22,638 nt of DNA, from NCBI GenBank assembly GCA_035379945.1, contig DAOSWG010000016.1:1-22638 (forward strand), read 5' to 3'. This document shows, piece after piece, positions 7,349 to 15,135 of this stretch. The number at the start of each line of letters is the position of its first letter. Positions within the stretch are counted from its first letter, which is position 1. Made by a program: the position numbers and the translations under genes. This DNA comes from JAAYZB01 sp035379945. GTDB taxonomy: Bacteria > Bacillota_I > Bacilli_A > Izemoplasmatales > Hujiaoplasmataceae. Under the pieces are notes generated by a model. It was not told the DNA's origin and did no database searches. It worked only from the letters and a program-made list of their open reading frames with translations.

Positions 7349-8377
7349 TCATCTTGTTATTGTCACCTTTTTTAAATTTCGGGGATTATCGGGATTAAGG
7401 CCTTTCGCCTTGGCGAGATACAGCGAAAACAATTGTCCGGCTGCGGCAAACAGAAACGGCTTGGTATATTTGCCGGATTTTGGCAAAACTATTTTATCGG
7501 AAACCGGAAAATCGGCATTGTCCGTAAAAACGACAATTCTCGCTTTGGCTTCGTTCAAGCGTTTTACCATATCCTCGCTATCGGGGAATGTTTCGTCTTC
7601 TAGTGCCAGGATTATGGCAACCGATCCTTTGTCGACCAGGGCGAAAGGCCCGTGTCGGAAGTCGCTTGTCGCATAACCGAACGCGCGGACATAAGACGTT
7701 TCCTGAAGTTTCAGGGCTATTTCCAGGGCGATAGCGTCAGAAAGCCCTCTGCCGATGACAAAACAATCTTCCATGTCTTCAAGTTTGGCTGCGAGCACGG
7801 CGATTTTTTGGTCGAGTTCTAAGACGTTTTCCAATAATTCGGGAAGCATTTCCATTTCCTGGGCCAGTTCAGGGGAACCTGACAACTCCTTGACAAAAAG
7901 GGCAAGCAGATACATTTCCGCAATGAAAGTTTTAGTGGCGGCCACACTCTTTTCTATGCCTGCGGACAAATCGAGGTGGTACGCGGCCTTTGTCGCCAGC
8001 GGTGATGTCGGATCGTTGGTCAGGGAAACGGTTACGGCATGTTGGTTGTTGGCGCGTTCGATGACGGCCAGGACATCCTTGGCTTCTCCGCTTTGGGAAA
8101 CGCCGATCGTCAACGTATCGGAAAGATCCAGTTTACCGTCATACATTGTCACAACGCTCGGGGCGGAAAGCGAAACCGGAATTCCCAAGACTATCTCCGA
8201 CAGATATTTGAAATATACACCAGCATGATCGGAAGATCCCCTTGCGGCAAGGACAATTTTTCTGATGTTTCTTTTAGAAAATTCATGGGCGACCGCTTTG
8301 ATTGTTTTAATATTTTTGTCCCGGGCGTTTTGCAGAATTTCTGGTTCCTCCCGGATTTCAATGTCCATGAAACACAT
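7349..8377 (-). CDS. Double-SIS sugar-phosphate isomerase/deaminase (GlmS-isomerase-like)
   Basis: 342-aa cytosolic protein made of two SIS domains (about 36-170 and 200-335), like the isomerase half of GlmS without its glutamine amidotransferase domain. Visible motifs are ARGSSDHAG near 45-53, SQSGEAKD (94-101) for phosphosugar binding, AATKTF at 146-151, LEIALKLQETSYVRAFGY (218-235) and RHGP (241-244), which match active-site segments of GlmS. The C-terminus KGLNPDNPRNLKKVTIT is typical of the group. Without the amidotransferase domain it probably works as a glucosamine-6-phosphate deaminase (NagB-II type), an AgaS-like enzyme or a fructoselysine-type deglycase; sequence does not decide. 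RBS AGAGGTGA lies 6 nt from the ATG. It starts 42 bp behind dnaJ with a hairpin between, and I see no separate promoter. Confidence 0.82.
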   Translation of the reverse strand: MCFMDIEIREEPEILQNARDKNIKTIKAVAHEFSKRNIRKIVLAARGSSDHAGVYFKYLSEIVLGIPVSLSAPSVVTMYDGKLDLSDTLTIGVSQSGEAKDVLAVIERANNQHAVTVSLTNDPTSPLATKAAYHLDLSAGIEKSVAATKTFIAEMYLLALFVKELSGSPELAQEMEMLPELLENVLELDQKIAVLAAKLEDMEDCFVIGRGLSDAIALEIALKLQETSYVRAFGYATSDFRHGPFALVDKGSVAIILALEDETFPDSEDMVKRLNEAKARIVVFTDNADFPVSDKIVLPKSGKYTKPFLFAAAGQLFSLYLAKAKGLNPDNPRNLKKVTITR

Positions 8378-8395
8378 GAGATATCACCTCTTTAT

Positions 8396-8420
8396 GGCAA
8401 AAATAGCCCGAAGGCTATTT
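8396..8420 (-). terminator. Terminator after dnaJ
   Basis: Perfect 8-bp stem AAATAGCC/GGCTATTT closed by a TTCG tetraloop (C-TTCG-G), with TTTTT after the stem top on the minus strand. It begins within the dnaJ stop codon region and lies directly before the ribosome binding site of the SIS gene, so read-through may feed that gene. Confidence 0.85.
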
Positions 8421-9547
8421 CATTTACGGCTGAAACTCGATTTGAACCGGCTCCAAGCGCTTTTGTTTGCCGGACTGTCCTCGATTTTCGCCATTTGTTC
8501 GAATAGTTTTCTTTGTTCCGCCGAAAGTTTGGAAGGCGTGACGACTGTCACGTGGACGTGTTCGTCGCCGTAAGCCTTGGTACGTACGTTCGGAGCGCCT
8601 TTTCCGCGGATGCGGAATTTGGCATCCGACTGGGTTCCGGCCGGTATTTTCAGAAGCACGTTGCCATAAGGCGTCGGTACTTCGATTTCCGCTCCTAGGG
8701 CGGCTTGGGTGAAGGTGATCGGAATATTGATGATGAGATCGTCGCCTTCGCGGGTATAGACATTAGACGGAGTGACCTCGAATACGATGTAAAGATCGCC
8801 CGAAGGTCCGCCGTTCGTTCCTTTGTTTCCAAATCCCTCGAGACGGATCTGTTGTCCGGTTTCGATTCCGGAAGGAACGTTAACCTCGATTTCCTTATTC
8901 ACCCGTTCGACGCCTTCGCCGTTGCAGTTAGTGCATTTGTTGCGGATTTCTTTACCAGTTCCGTGACAGACCGGGCATGTAGCCCTGGTCTGACTGCGTC
9001 CGAACAGGGTTTGCGTCTCCATTATCACCGTTCCGGTTCCGTGACACTTGGAACATGTATGGATGTCTGACTGGCTTTGGGCACCCGTGCCATGGCAGAC
9101 ATGGCATTCTTCATATACGGGAATCCGGATTTTTTCCTTTTTTCCAAAAATCGATTCCTCAAAGGATATGGACATCCGTTTCTGGATATCCGAACCTTTT
9201 CTGGCTCTCGTTCTCCCGCCTTGGTTCGTACGGGACTGACCGCCGAAAAAGGCAGAGAAAATATCTCCGAAATCGAAGCCTTCGAAACCGGAACCGGAAA
9301 AACCGCCGGCGCCGCCAAATCCGCCGTTCATGCCTTGGTGTCCGAATTGATCGTATTGGGCTCTTTTCGTCTCATCCGACAAAACATCGTAGGCTTCCTG
9401 GACTTCCTTGAATTTTGCTTCGGCGTCTTTCTCGGTGGAGACGTCGGGATGATATTTTTTTGCCAGTAAACGGTAAGCCTTCTTGATTTCTTCATCCGTG
9501 GCGTTCTTGCTTATGCCAAGTACATCGTAGTAATCGCGCTTTTCCAT
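8420..9547 (-). CDS. dnaJ: Chaperone DnaJ (Hsp40)
   Basis: 375-aa class A J-protein. It delivers unfolded clients to DnaK and stimulates DnaK ATP hydrolysis. The J domain occupies residues 1-70 with HPD at 33-35. A Gly/Phe-rich linker runs from about 71 to 118 (GGFGGAGGFSGSGFEGFDFG). The zinc-binding region has four complete CxxCxGxG repeats at 148-155, 165-172, 191-198 and 205-212. The C-terminal client-binding domains follow. Length is normal for the family. GAGGTGAGG precedes the ATG closely. It is the last heat-shock gene of the operon, 67 bp after dnaK, with a hairpin in the gap and a second terminator at its own stop. Confidence 0.98.
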   Translation of the reverse strand: MEKRDYYDVLGISKNATDEEIKKAYRLLAKKYHPDVSTEKDAEAKFKEVQEAYDVLSDETKRAQYDQFGHQGMNGGFGGAGGFSGSGFEGFDFGDIFSAFFGGQSRTNQGGRTRARKGSDIQKRMSISFEESIFGKKEKIRIPVYEECHVCHGTGAQSQSDIHTCSKCHGTGTVIMETQTLFGRSQTRATCPVCHGTGKEIRNKCTNCNGEGVERVNKEIEVNVPSGIETGQQIRLEGFGNKGTNGGPSGDLYIVFEVTPSNVYTREGDDLIINIPITFTQAALGAEIEVPTPYGNVLLKIPAGTQSDAKFRIRGKGAPNVRTKAYGDEHVHVTVVTPSKLSAEQRKLFEQMAKIEDSPANKSAWSRFKSSFSRK

Positions 9548-9567
9548 GTCCTCACCTCATTGACGCG

Positions 9568-9593
9568 ACAAAAAGCAGTTGCCTGCTTTTTGT
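9568..9593 (-). terminator. Hairpin between dnaK and dnaJ
   Basis: An 11-bp perfect stem (ACAAAAAGCAG with CTGCTTTTTGT) capped on the minus strand by GCAA, a GNRA-type tetraloop. The T-rich 3' arm makes it look like a partial terminator or an RNA-stabilising/processing element that would lower dnaJ mRNA relative to dnaK. Confidence 0.75.
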
Positions 9594-9614
9594 TTGATTC
9601 TGTTAATGTTTTTT

Positions 9615-11459
9615 TCAGACTTCCTTGTAGTCGGCATCGAAGACACCGTCATCGGAGCCGGAGTCGCCTTCATCCTGGCTGCCGCCCTGACCTTGGTCAT
9701 TGCCGCCGGATGTTGGTCCTTGTTGCTGGTTTTGCTGCTCCTTGTATACTCTTTCGGAAAGTGCCTGGGTCGTCTTTTCCAAGTCGTCCTTGGCTTTTTT
9801 GATTTTTTCCAGATCGGTGCCTTTTAAAGCTTCTTCCAGCTTTTTGATTTTTTCTTCGGCGTCTTTCTTTTCGCTGTCCTTGACCTTGTCGCCAAGATCG
9901 GCGATCGCCTTGTTTGTCATGAAAATCATCTGGTCGGCTTCGTTTCTCAAGTCCGCTTCCTCACGTTTCTGGCGGTCGGATTCGGCATTGTTTTCCGCTT
10001 CTTTGACCATCCGGTCGATTTCGTCATCTGTGAGTCCGGTGCCGCTTTGGATTGTGATCGAATTGGCTTTCCCGGTCGCCATGTTTTTAGCAGATACGTT
10101 CACGATGCCGTTGGCGTCGATATCGAATTTGACTTCGATCTGCGGGATACCGCGCGGTGCCGGAGGAATGTCGCTCAGTTGGAAATGTCCTAAAGTCTTG
10201 TTGTCTCTGGCCATAGAACGTTCGCCCTGAAGCACATGGATGTCGACGGTCGGCTGATTATCGGCCGCGGTCGAGAATATCTGGGATTTCGATGTCGGGA
10301 TTGTCGTGTTGCGGTCGATCAATTTCGTGAAGACGCCGCCCAAGGTTTCGATACCGAGGGAAAGCGGAGTGACGTCGAGCAACAATACATCCTTGACATC
10401 GCCTTTCAGGACTCCGCCTTGGATGGCGGCTCCCATGGCAACCACTTCGTCCGGGTTGATTGAACGGTTGGGTTCTTTATTCAAAAGTTTTCTGACTTCG
10501 TCCTGAACGGCCGGTGTTCTTGTTGATCCGCCTACCAAAAGGACTTGATCCAAATCCTTGGCAGTCAGTTTGGCATCCGCAAGGGCGCGTTTGACCGGTT
10601 CAATCGTCCGTTCGACGAGATCGTGGGTAAGTTCATTGAATTTGGCTCTAGTCAATGCTTTTTCAAGATGGACAGGGCCGGATGCCGTCATCGAAATGAA
10701 CGGCAGGGAGATTTGGGCAGAGGTAATCGAGCTGAGTTCTTTCTTGGCTTTCTCGGCGCTGTCTCTCAATCTCTGGAGCGCCATTTTATCTTTCGAAAGA
10801 TCGACGCCGGTTTCCTTGCGAAATTCATCCACCAACCATTCGACGATGCGCTGATCGAAATCATCGCCACCCAAATGGTTGTCTCCGGAAGTCGAAATGA
10901 CTTCGAAAGTACCGTCGGAGAGTTCCAATATCGAGACATCGAAAGTGCCGCCGCCGAGGTCGTAGACCAAAACGGTTTGTTCTTTGTCTTTCTTGTCGAT
11001 GCCGTAGGCAAGGGCTGCCGCTGTCGGTTCGTTGATGATTCTCTTCACATCGAGTCCGGCGATCTTGCCGGCATCTTTGGTTGCCTGACGCTGGGCGTCG
11101 TTGAAATAAGCCGGAACGGTGATGACCGCTTCTGTCACTTTTTCGCCAAGGTATGCTTCGGCGGATTCTTTGAGATTACGCAGAATCATCGCGGAGATTT
11201 CCTGTGGTGTGTAGTATTTTCCGTTGACTTCGACTTTCTGGGTTGTACCCATTTTACGTTTGATCGAATAGACGGTGTTCGGGTTAGTGATCACCTGTCT
11301 TTTGGCAACTTCGCCGACTTGAATCTCGTCGTCTTTAAACGCAACGACCGACGGGGTTGTTCTGTTTCCATCCAAATTGGGAATTACTTTTGCTTCCTTG
11401 CCTTCCATTACTGCCACGCAGGAGTTGGTTGTTCCAAGGTCAATACCGATTATTTTCAT
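9615..11459 (-). CDS. dnaK: Chaperone DnaK (Hsp70)
   Basis: 614-aa Hsp70 with an N-terminal ATPase domain (about 1-360) and C-terminal peptide-binding domain plus helical lid. Signature blocks are IGIDLGTTNSCVAVMEG at the N-terminus, VYDLGGGTFDVSILELSDG near 165-185, and VLLVGGSTRTPAVQDEVRK near 305-325. The linker DVLLLDVTPLSLGIETLGG follows at about 358. The tail is Gly/Gln/Asp-rich and ends in FDADYKEV. It lacks the 20-odd-residue ATPase insertion of Gram-negative DnaK, consistent with a monoderm. AAGGAAAGGATG precedes the ATG. It begins 17 bp after grpE and is third in the hrcA operon. GrpE and DnaJ, its exchange factor and co-chaperone, are encoded on either side. Confidence 0.99.
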   Translation of the reverse strand: MKIIGIDLGTTNSCVAVMEGKEAKVIPNLDGNRTTPSVVAFKDDEIQVGEVAKRQVITNPNTVYSIKRKMGTTQKVEVNGKYYTPQEISAMILRNLKESAEAYLGEKVTEAVITVPAYFNDAQRQATKDAGKIAGLDVKRIINEPTAAALAYGIDKKDKEQTVLVYDLGGGTFDVSILELSDGTFEVISTSGDNHLGGDDFDQRIVEWLVDEFRKETGVDLSKDKMALQRLRDSAEKAKKELSSITSAQISLPFISMTASGPVHLEKALTRAKFNELTHDLVERTIEPVKRALADAKLTAKDLDQVLLVGGSTRTPAVQDEVRKLLNKEPNRSINPDEVVAMGAAIQGGVLKGDVKDVLLLDVTPLSLGIETLGGVFTKLIDRNTTIPTSKSQIFSTAADNQPTVDIHVLQGERSMARDNKTLGHFQLSDIPPAPRGIPQIEVKFDIDANGIVNVSAKNMATGKANSITIQSGTGLTDDEIDRMVKEAENNAESDRQKREEADLRNEADQMIFMTNKAIADLGDKVKDSEKKDAEEKIKKLEEALKGTDLEKIKKAKDDLEKTTQALSERVYKEQQNQQQGPTSGGNDQGQGGSQDEGDSGSDDGVFDADYKEV

Positions 11460-11476
11460 ATATTATCATCCTTTCC

Positions 11477-12109
11477 TTATGCGACACATTCGTCGTTAGT
11501 TTCTATTTCTTCTGATTCTTTGTCTTCTTTGATTTCCGGTCTCACATTGATAACGACAAGCGCGGGTCTCAGAAGACGGTCTTTGAACATATATCCTTTC
11601 TTGACCACTTCCAGGATGACGCCTTCGGGTTTGTCGGCCTCATAGCGTTTATCAATGGCGTGTTCAAGGTTGGGATCGAAATTGTTTCCGACGACGGTGT
11701 TGTTTTGTTTGACGCCTTCATCAGACAATACTTGGAAGATGGAATCCTTGATCATCCGGAATCCCAACAAGAAATTCTTGAAGTTCAAATCCTCCGTTTT
11801 CATGGAAAGCGCTTGGTCGAAGACTTCCAAATGGTCGATCAATTTGTCCGCCACATTCATTGTCGCGTACTTGCGATCTCTTACCATCTCGTCTGTAAGC
11901 CTTTTTTTCAGGTTTTCCATTTCCGCCAGGGTTCTCAGGTATTTACCGCTCATCTCTTCCAGATCGTCCTTGGCTTTTTCCAGTTCGGCTTCCATGTTCT
12001 TTTTCTTTTTGCCGTCTTTCGGCTCTTTGGTATCTTTGCCGAAAGTTGTTTCTTCCGGTTGTTTTTCTTCTACTTCCGGAAGTTCTTTTTCTTTATCGTT
12101 TTCATCCAT
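11477..12109 (-). CDS. grpE: Nucleotide exchange factor GrpE
   Basis: 210-aa dimeric co-chaperone that releases ADP from DnaK. An acidic/lysine-rich disordered N-terminus (about 1-40) leads into a long dimerisation helix (about 40-100, ending MENLKKRLTDEMVRDRKYA). The compact C-terminal beta domain carries the family block GVILEVVKKGYMFKDRLLRP near 170-190. The ATG is placed at 12109, after GAGGAGGAATAATGCCAG, which overlaps the end of hrcA; the two genes are 6 bp apart. Length is within the normal 180-220 range. Confidence 0.97.
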   Translation of the reverse strand: MDENDKEKELPEVEEKQPEETTFGKDTKEPKDGKKKKNMEAELEKAKDDLEEMSGKYLRTLAEMENLKKRLTDEMVRDRKYATMNVADKLIDHLEVFDQALSMKTEDLNFKNFLLGFRMIKDSIFQVLSDEGVKQNNTVVGNNFDPNLEHAIDKRYEADKPEGVILEVVKKGYMFKDRLLRPALVVINVRPEIKEDKESEEIETNDECVA

Positions 12110-12115
12110 CTGGCA

Positions 12116-13129
12116 TTATTCCTCCTCGTAAAGTTTGGCGATGTTCTTTGCTATGTATTTCAAAAGTGGAATCACTTTTCGATAATCCATTCTGGTCGGT
12201 CCGACAACGGAAATGGTTCCTTTTTCACCGTCTATCGTGTCATAAGTCGAAGACACGACCGTGCAATCCTTCATCGATGTAACCTGGTTCTCGGTCCCGA
12301 TTTTCACGGATACGCCGTCAGAATCGGTTTCCACCAGTTTGAAGATATCATTATTCTCCACCGTTTCGATGAATTTACGCAATTTCTGGATATCATTGAA
12401 TTCCGGCTGGTAAAGCATATTCGACTGACCAGTCAGATAATATCTCGTCTGGGCAAATTTCGAGAAAGCCTCAATGAACGAGTCGACGATCGATTCCCGG
12501 TATTTCAGGAGTTCCTTGATTTGGCTGTGCTGGATCTCGTAATGGAGTTTCTCGGAAACCTGGGAGATCGGCGTGTTGACAAGCATTTCGTTCAGAAGAT
12601 CGATGACCTTGACCATTTCTGCGACTTCCATGTTTTCGGAAATTGTGATCTGTTTCGATTCCACGTGACCGAAATTCGTCACCACCAGGATAAGGGCCTG
12701 GGTTTCTTTCAAAGGAATCATCTGGACTTTCTTGACTTTCGAATAATAAGCTTCCGGTCCCAAGGATATTGCGGTGCAATTGGTGACCTGGCTTAAGAGG
12801 TCGATCGCTTCTTTAATCAGTTCTTCGCGTTCGATTTCCTTGTTTTCAAAAAGCTTTTCGAACTCAAAATACCCGTCGGACTCTTCATCGATGTTTCTGA
12901 TGATCTTTTCGATATAGTACCTGTATCCCTGTTCGGAAGGAATCCTTCCGCTCGAGGTATGGGTCTTTTCGAGATAGCCCGCGTCTTCTAAGGCACTCAT
13001 CTCGTTACGGATAGTCGCCGATGATATCTCCATCTTGAAAGACAAAGCCTTCGAACCGACCGGCTCCGCTGTTTTTACATATTCGTCAACAATCAGTTTG
13101 AGTATGGTTTCCTGACGTTCTGTTAACAT
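12116..13129 (-). CDS. hrcA: Heat-inducible transcription repressor HrcA
   Basis: 337-aa repressor of class I heat-shock genes that binds CIRCE operators and is kept active by GroEL. The N-terminal winged helix (about 1-75) begins MLTERQETILKLIVDEYV and has EISSATIRNEMSALEDAGYL as the recognition part, followed by HTSSGRIPSEQGYRYYI. The rest is the GAF-like dimerisation domain, ending VGPTRMDYRKVIPLLKYIAK. The frame is open to 13174, but that part covers the CIRCE operator; AGAGGTGG just before the ATG at 13129 and alignment with family N-termini fix the start. It is first in hrcA-grpE-dnaK-dnaJ and is flanked upstream by two CIRCE copies, so it controls itself. Confidence 0.97.
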   Translation of the reverse strand: MLTERQETILKLIVDEYVKTAEPVGSKALSFKMEISSATIRNEMSALEDAGYLEKTHTSSGRIPSEQGYRYYIEKIIRNIDEESDGYFEFEKLFENKEIEREELIKEAIDLLSQVTNCTAISLGPEAYYSKVKKVQMIPLKETQALILVVTNFGHVESKQITISENMEVAEMVKVIDLLNEMLVNTPISQVSEKLHYEIQHSQIKELLKYRESIVDSFIEAFSKFAQTRYYLTGQSNMLYQPEFNDIQKLRKFIETVENNDIFKLVETDSDGVSVKIGTENQVTSMKDCTVVSSTYDTIDGEKGTISVVGPTRMDYRKVIPLLKYIAKNIAKLYEEE

Positions 13130-13143
13130 GCGACCACCTCTTT

Positions 13144-13170
13144 TTAGCACTCTTATCATTTGAATGCTAA
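13144..13170 (-). promoter_or_regulatory. CIRCE operator 1 (HrcA binding site)
   Basis: TTAGCACTC, 9-bp spacer, GAATGCTAA on the plus strand. It differs from the consensus TTAGCACTC-N9-GAGTGCTAA at a single base. It spans the predicted transcript start and leader, just ahead of the hrcA ribosome binding site. Confidence 0.95.
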
Positions 13171-13174
13171 GCAT

Positions 13175-13203
13175 ATTATACAGGACTGTGTTAGCAATGT
13201 CAA
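13175..13203 (-). promoter_or_regulatory. Consensus sigma-A promoter of the hrcA operon
   Basis: TTGACA (13203-13198), exactly 17 bp, then TATAAT (13180-13175): a perfect match to consensus in all twelve positions. The -35 box lies inside the upstream CIRCE and the transcript start falls at the edge of the downstream one, so both repressor sites would block RNA polymerase. Confidence 0.95.
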
Positions 13204-13217
13204 GAAAAGAGTGCTAA
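13191..13217 (-). promoter_or_regulatory. CIRCE operator 2 (HrcA binding site)
   Basis: TTAGCAATG, 9-bp spacer, GAGTGCTAA on the plus strand. One arm is perfect and the other differs at two bases. It overlaps the -35 box. Its centre lies 47 bp from that of CIRCE 1, about 4.5 helical turns. Confidence 0.9.
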
Positions 13218-13254
13218 TATTTTAAGGAAAAAACCGAGAGGAATACGTTTTCAT

Positions 13255-13282
13255 AAAAAAACCGGTTTCCAGACCGGAAACC
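13255..13282 (-). terminator. Terminator of the glucokinase-MBL operon
   Basis: GGTTTCC/GGAAACC 7-bp stem with a 5-nt loop, then GG and a run of seven T on the minus strand, 22 bp past the MBL hydrolase stop. Confidence 0.85.
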
Positions 13283-13303
13283 AGCAGTAAATAGTATGAA
13301 TAA

Positions 13304-13927
13304 TCAAGGCAAATATGGATTGTTTTCGATGATTTCACCGAGCCTTTTGGATTCTCCGTGTCCGGGACAAACCAAGGTTTTTCGGGAAAACGACGTTATA
13401 AGTAACTTGAGCGATTTGTTCATGGAAGCCATGCTGCCGGTATAAAGATCGGTCCGCCCGATGCCGTCGGAAAACAAAGTATCTCCCGAATACAAACGTT
13501 CGTCGATATATAACGAAGCCGAACCTGCCGTATGCCCCGGTGTATTGAGATAACGGATCACAATGTCTTCGAAAACAAGTTCTCCCTGCATACCGAACGT
13601 TTCTACCGTTTGTTCCTTCGGCAAGGAAAAATGGGAATGAAAAGCCCGGGCATAGCTGAGTCTCTCATCATAAAGAAATTGCAGATCGTTTTCCTGGATG
13701 TATACTCTCGATTTTGGAAAAGCTTCAAGAATAACGGGCAAATCCCGGATATGGTCGAAATGTCCATGAGTAAGAAACACCGCAACTTCGATTGCTCCGG
13801 ATTCTTTCAGACAATTGACGGCTTCATTGCCGTTGAAGCCCGGATCAATGACTATTGCCGCTGATTTTTTTTGCAAAACATAGGTATTCTGTAAGGCGAT
13901 ATTGTCATAAATGCGTTGGTGCGTCAT
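13304..13927 (-). CDS. MBL-fold metallohydrolase (glyoxalase II-like)
   Basis: 207-aa metallo-beta-lactamase-fold hydrolase. Metal ligands are visible: HGHFDH at 54-59, H132 in NTPGHTAGS, D149 in YSGDTLF and H190 in VCPGHGES. This is the full set for a two-metal glyoxalase II-like site. Length matches the short MBL proteins (YqgX/YcbL type), which lack the C-terminal glutathione-binding domain of true GloB, so the thioester substrate is uncertain. The ATG lies 1 bp beyond the glucokinase stop with only a weak ribosome binding site, which implies translational coupling. The same partnership with a glucokinase gene occurs in Bacillus neighbourhoods. Confidence 0.9.
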   Translation of the reverse strand: MTHQRIYDNIALQNTYVLQKKSAAIVIDPGFNGNEAVNCLKESGAIEVAVFLTHGHFDHIRDLPVILEAFPKSRVYIQENDLQFLYDERLSYARAFHSHFSLPKEQTVETFGMQGELVFEDIVIRYLNTPGHTAGSASLYIDERLYSGDTLFSDGIGRTDLYTGSMASMNKSLKLLITSFSRKTLVCPGHGESKRLGEIIENNPYLP

Positions 13928-13928
13928 T

Positions 13929-14855
13929 TTATTTCACCAGTTGCATGGCGCCATAAATACCGGCATCCGATCCAAGCGTTGCCAAAACGATTCCAGCTTT
14001 GACGTCGAAGGGACGGATATAATCCGGATAATGCCTTTTTACGCTTTGAAGCAAGTAATCGCCGGCCAGGCTGACGCCTCCGGCAAGCACGAACAGATCC
14101 GGATCGATTGTTAATGTGATGGACCCGAGCATAGCTGCTAGGTTGTCGGCGGCTTCGTCTATTGTCAACACAGCCACTTCGTCTTTTTCCTTAGCAAGAT
14201 CGAATACTGTCTTGGCCGAAAAAGAATCCATGTTTCTCAGTTTGCTGGAAAAATCGGTGTTATCGAGATTATATTTTGCCAGTCTGGCGATGCCGGTAGC
14301 GGAAGCCACCGTCTCCAGACATCCCCTTTTACCGCAGTTGCAAAGAAAAGCATGTTTTTTGTCCACTACTATATGACCGAATTCCCCGCTAATTCCATCC
14401 ACACCTTCATGCAGACGCCCGTCTATGATGACTCCGCCGCCGATTCCGGTTCCGAGCGTCAGCAATACGACATTACTATAACCTTTGGCGGCTCCTGCGG
14501 CGTATTCGCCCAAAGCCGCCGCCGAAGCGTCGTTTGTCACCTTTATGGCAATATCTTCGTAATTGAAATATTTATTAAGTTCAGTTTTTGGATCCGTGAT
14601 TCCCCATCCGAGATTGACGCAGGTTTCAACAATATTGTTTTTCACCGGTCCCGGTACACCGAGTCCGATCCCGGCGATCGATGAAAGAAGCCAGTTTTTT
14701 TTAATGAAAACAGCGATGTCTCTCAAAATATGCGAACCGTTCTGGCTACGATCGGTAATGATGCTTCTTTTATCTAAAAGAAAGCCTTCCAGATTGAAAA
14801 GGCCGATTTTTACCGATGTTCCCCCGATGTCGATTCCTAGCAAATATTCCGGCAT
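13929..14855 (-). CDS. glcK: ROK-family glucokinase
   Basis: 308-aa ROK kinase that phosphorylates glucose to glucose-6-phosphate with ATP in the cytosol. The ATP site LGIDIGGTSVKIGLF is at 6-20, the catalytic aspartate is D109 in VTNDASAAALGE, LTLGTGIGGG is at 133-141, and GEFGHI at 157-162 includes the zinc ligand H161. The ROK zinc motif CNCGKRGC spans 172-179 (C172, C174, C179). There is no N-terminal winged helix, so it is an enzyme, not a ROK repressor. GAGGTGAG precedes the ATG. It is followed at once by the MBL hydrolase. N-acetylglucosamine or mannose kinase activity cannot be excluded, but the sequence looks most like GlcK. Confidence 0.88.
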   Translation of the reverse strand: MPEYLLGIDIGGTSVKIGLFNLEGFLLDKRSIITDRSQNGSHILRDIAVFIKKNWLLSSIAGIGLGVPGPVKNNIVETCVNLGWGITDPKTELNKYFNYEDIAIKVTNDASAAALGEYAAGAAKGYSNVVLLTLGTGIGGGVIIDGRLHEGVDGISGEFGHIVVDKKHAFLCNCGKRGCLETVASATGIARLAKYNLDNTDFSSKLRNMDSFSAKTVFDLAKEKDEVAVLTIDEAADNLAAMLGSITLTIDPDLFVLAGGVSLAGDYLLQSVKRHYPDYIRPFDVKAGIVLATLGSDAGIYGAMQLVK

Positions 14856-14900
14856 GTCATCTCACCTCGCTAAAAAGGCAATAAGTGGCTTTAACATAAG

Positions 14901-14924
14901 AAAAAGACTTCAACAAGTGAAGTC
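14901..14924 (-). terminator. Terminator of rpmG
   Basis: GACTTCA/TGAAGTC 7-bp stem with loop CTTGT, then TTTTTC on the minus strand. It starts within the rpmG stop codon. Confidence 0.8.
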
Positions 14925-15075
14925 ATTTCTTTTCGCGATGAAGTGTTTCCTTGCGGCAACGCGGGCAATATTTCATGACCTCCATCCGGTCGGGATGGTT
15001 CTTTTTGTTTTTGGTCATTGTGTAGTTTTCTTCCTTGCACTCGGTGCAACGCATCGTGAATTGTACTCTTACCAT
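14923..15075 (-). CDS. rpmG: 50S ribosomal protein L33
   Basis: Short 50-aa protein starting MVRVQFTMRCTECKEENYTM, with CPRC near the C-terminus and the end KETLHREKK. This is the normal length and pattern of L33, a small protein of the large ribosomal subunit near the E site. Both cysteine pairs (CTEC and CPRC) are present, so it is the zinc-binding form, often the one replaced by a zinc-free paralogue under zinc starvation. GGAGG lies 8 nt before the ATG. It has its own putative promoter and terminator and is followed by glcK and the MBL hydrolase. Confidence 0.96.
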   Translation of the reverse strand: MVRVQFTMRCTECKEENYTMTKNKKNHPDRMEVMKYCPRCRKETLHREKK

Positions 15076-15104
15076 TAAAAAATCCTCCATTCAACTCCTT
15101 ACTT

Positions 15105-15133
15105 ATTTTATATTCTGTAAGGGAAAAATGCAA
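15105..15133 (-). promoter_or_regulatory. Putative promoter of rpmG
   Basis: TTGCAT (15133-15128), 17-bp spacer and TAAAAT (15110-15105). The -10 box has 5 of 6 matches, the -35 box only 3. The leader would be about 25 nt. Confidence 0.55.
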
Positions 15134-15135
15134 GT

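Noticed and set aside
10545..11645. 366-codon open frame on the plus strand opposite dnaK
   Set aside because: It is antisense to a fully conserved dnaK, has no ribosome binding site, and codon bias of the real gene explains it. Long antisense frames in dnaK are a known artefact.
11660..12796. 378-codon open frame on the plus strand opposite grpE and hrcA
   Set aside because: Spans two well-identified genes on the other strand, composition is that of a shadow frame, and no start signal is present.
13130..13174. HrcA start at 13174
   Set aside because: Would place the CIRCE operator inside the coding region, adds 15 residues absent from the family, and ignores the good ribosome binding site before 13129.
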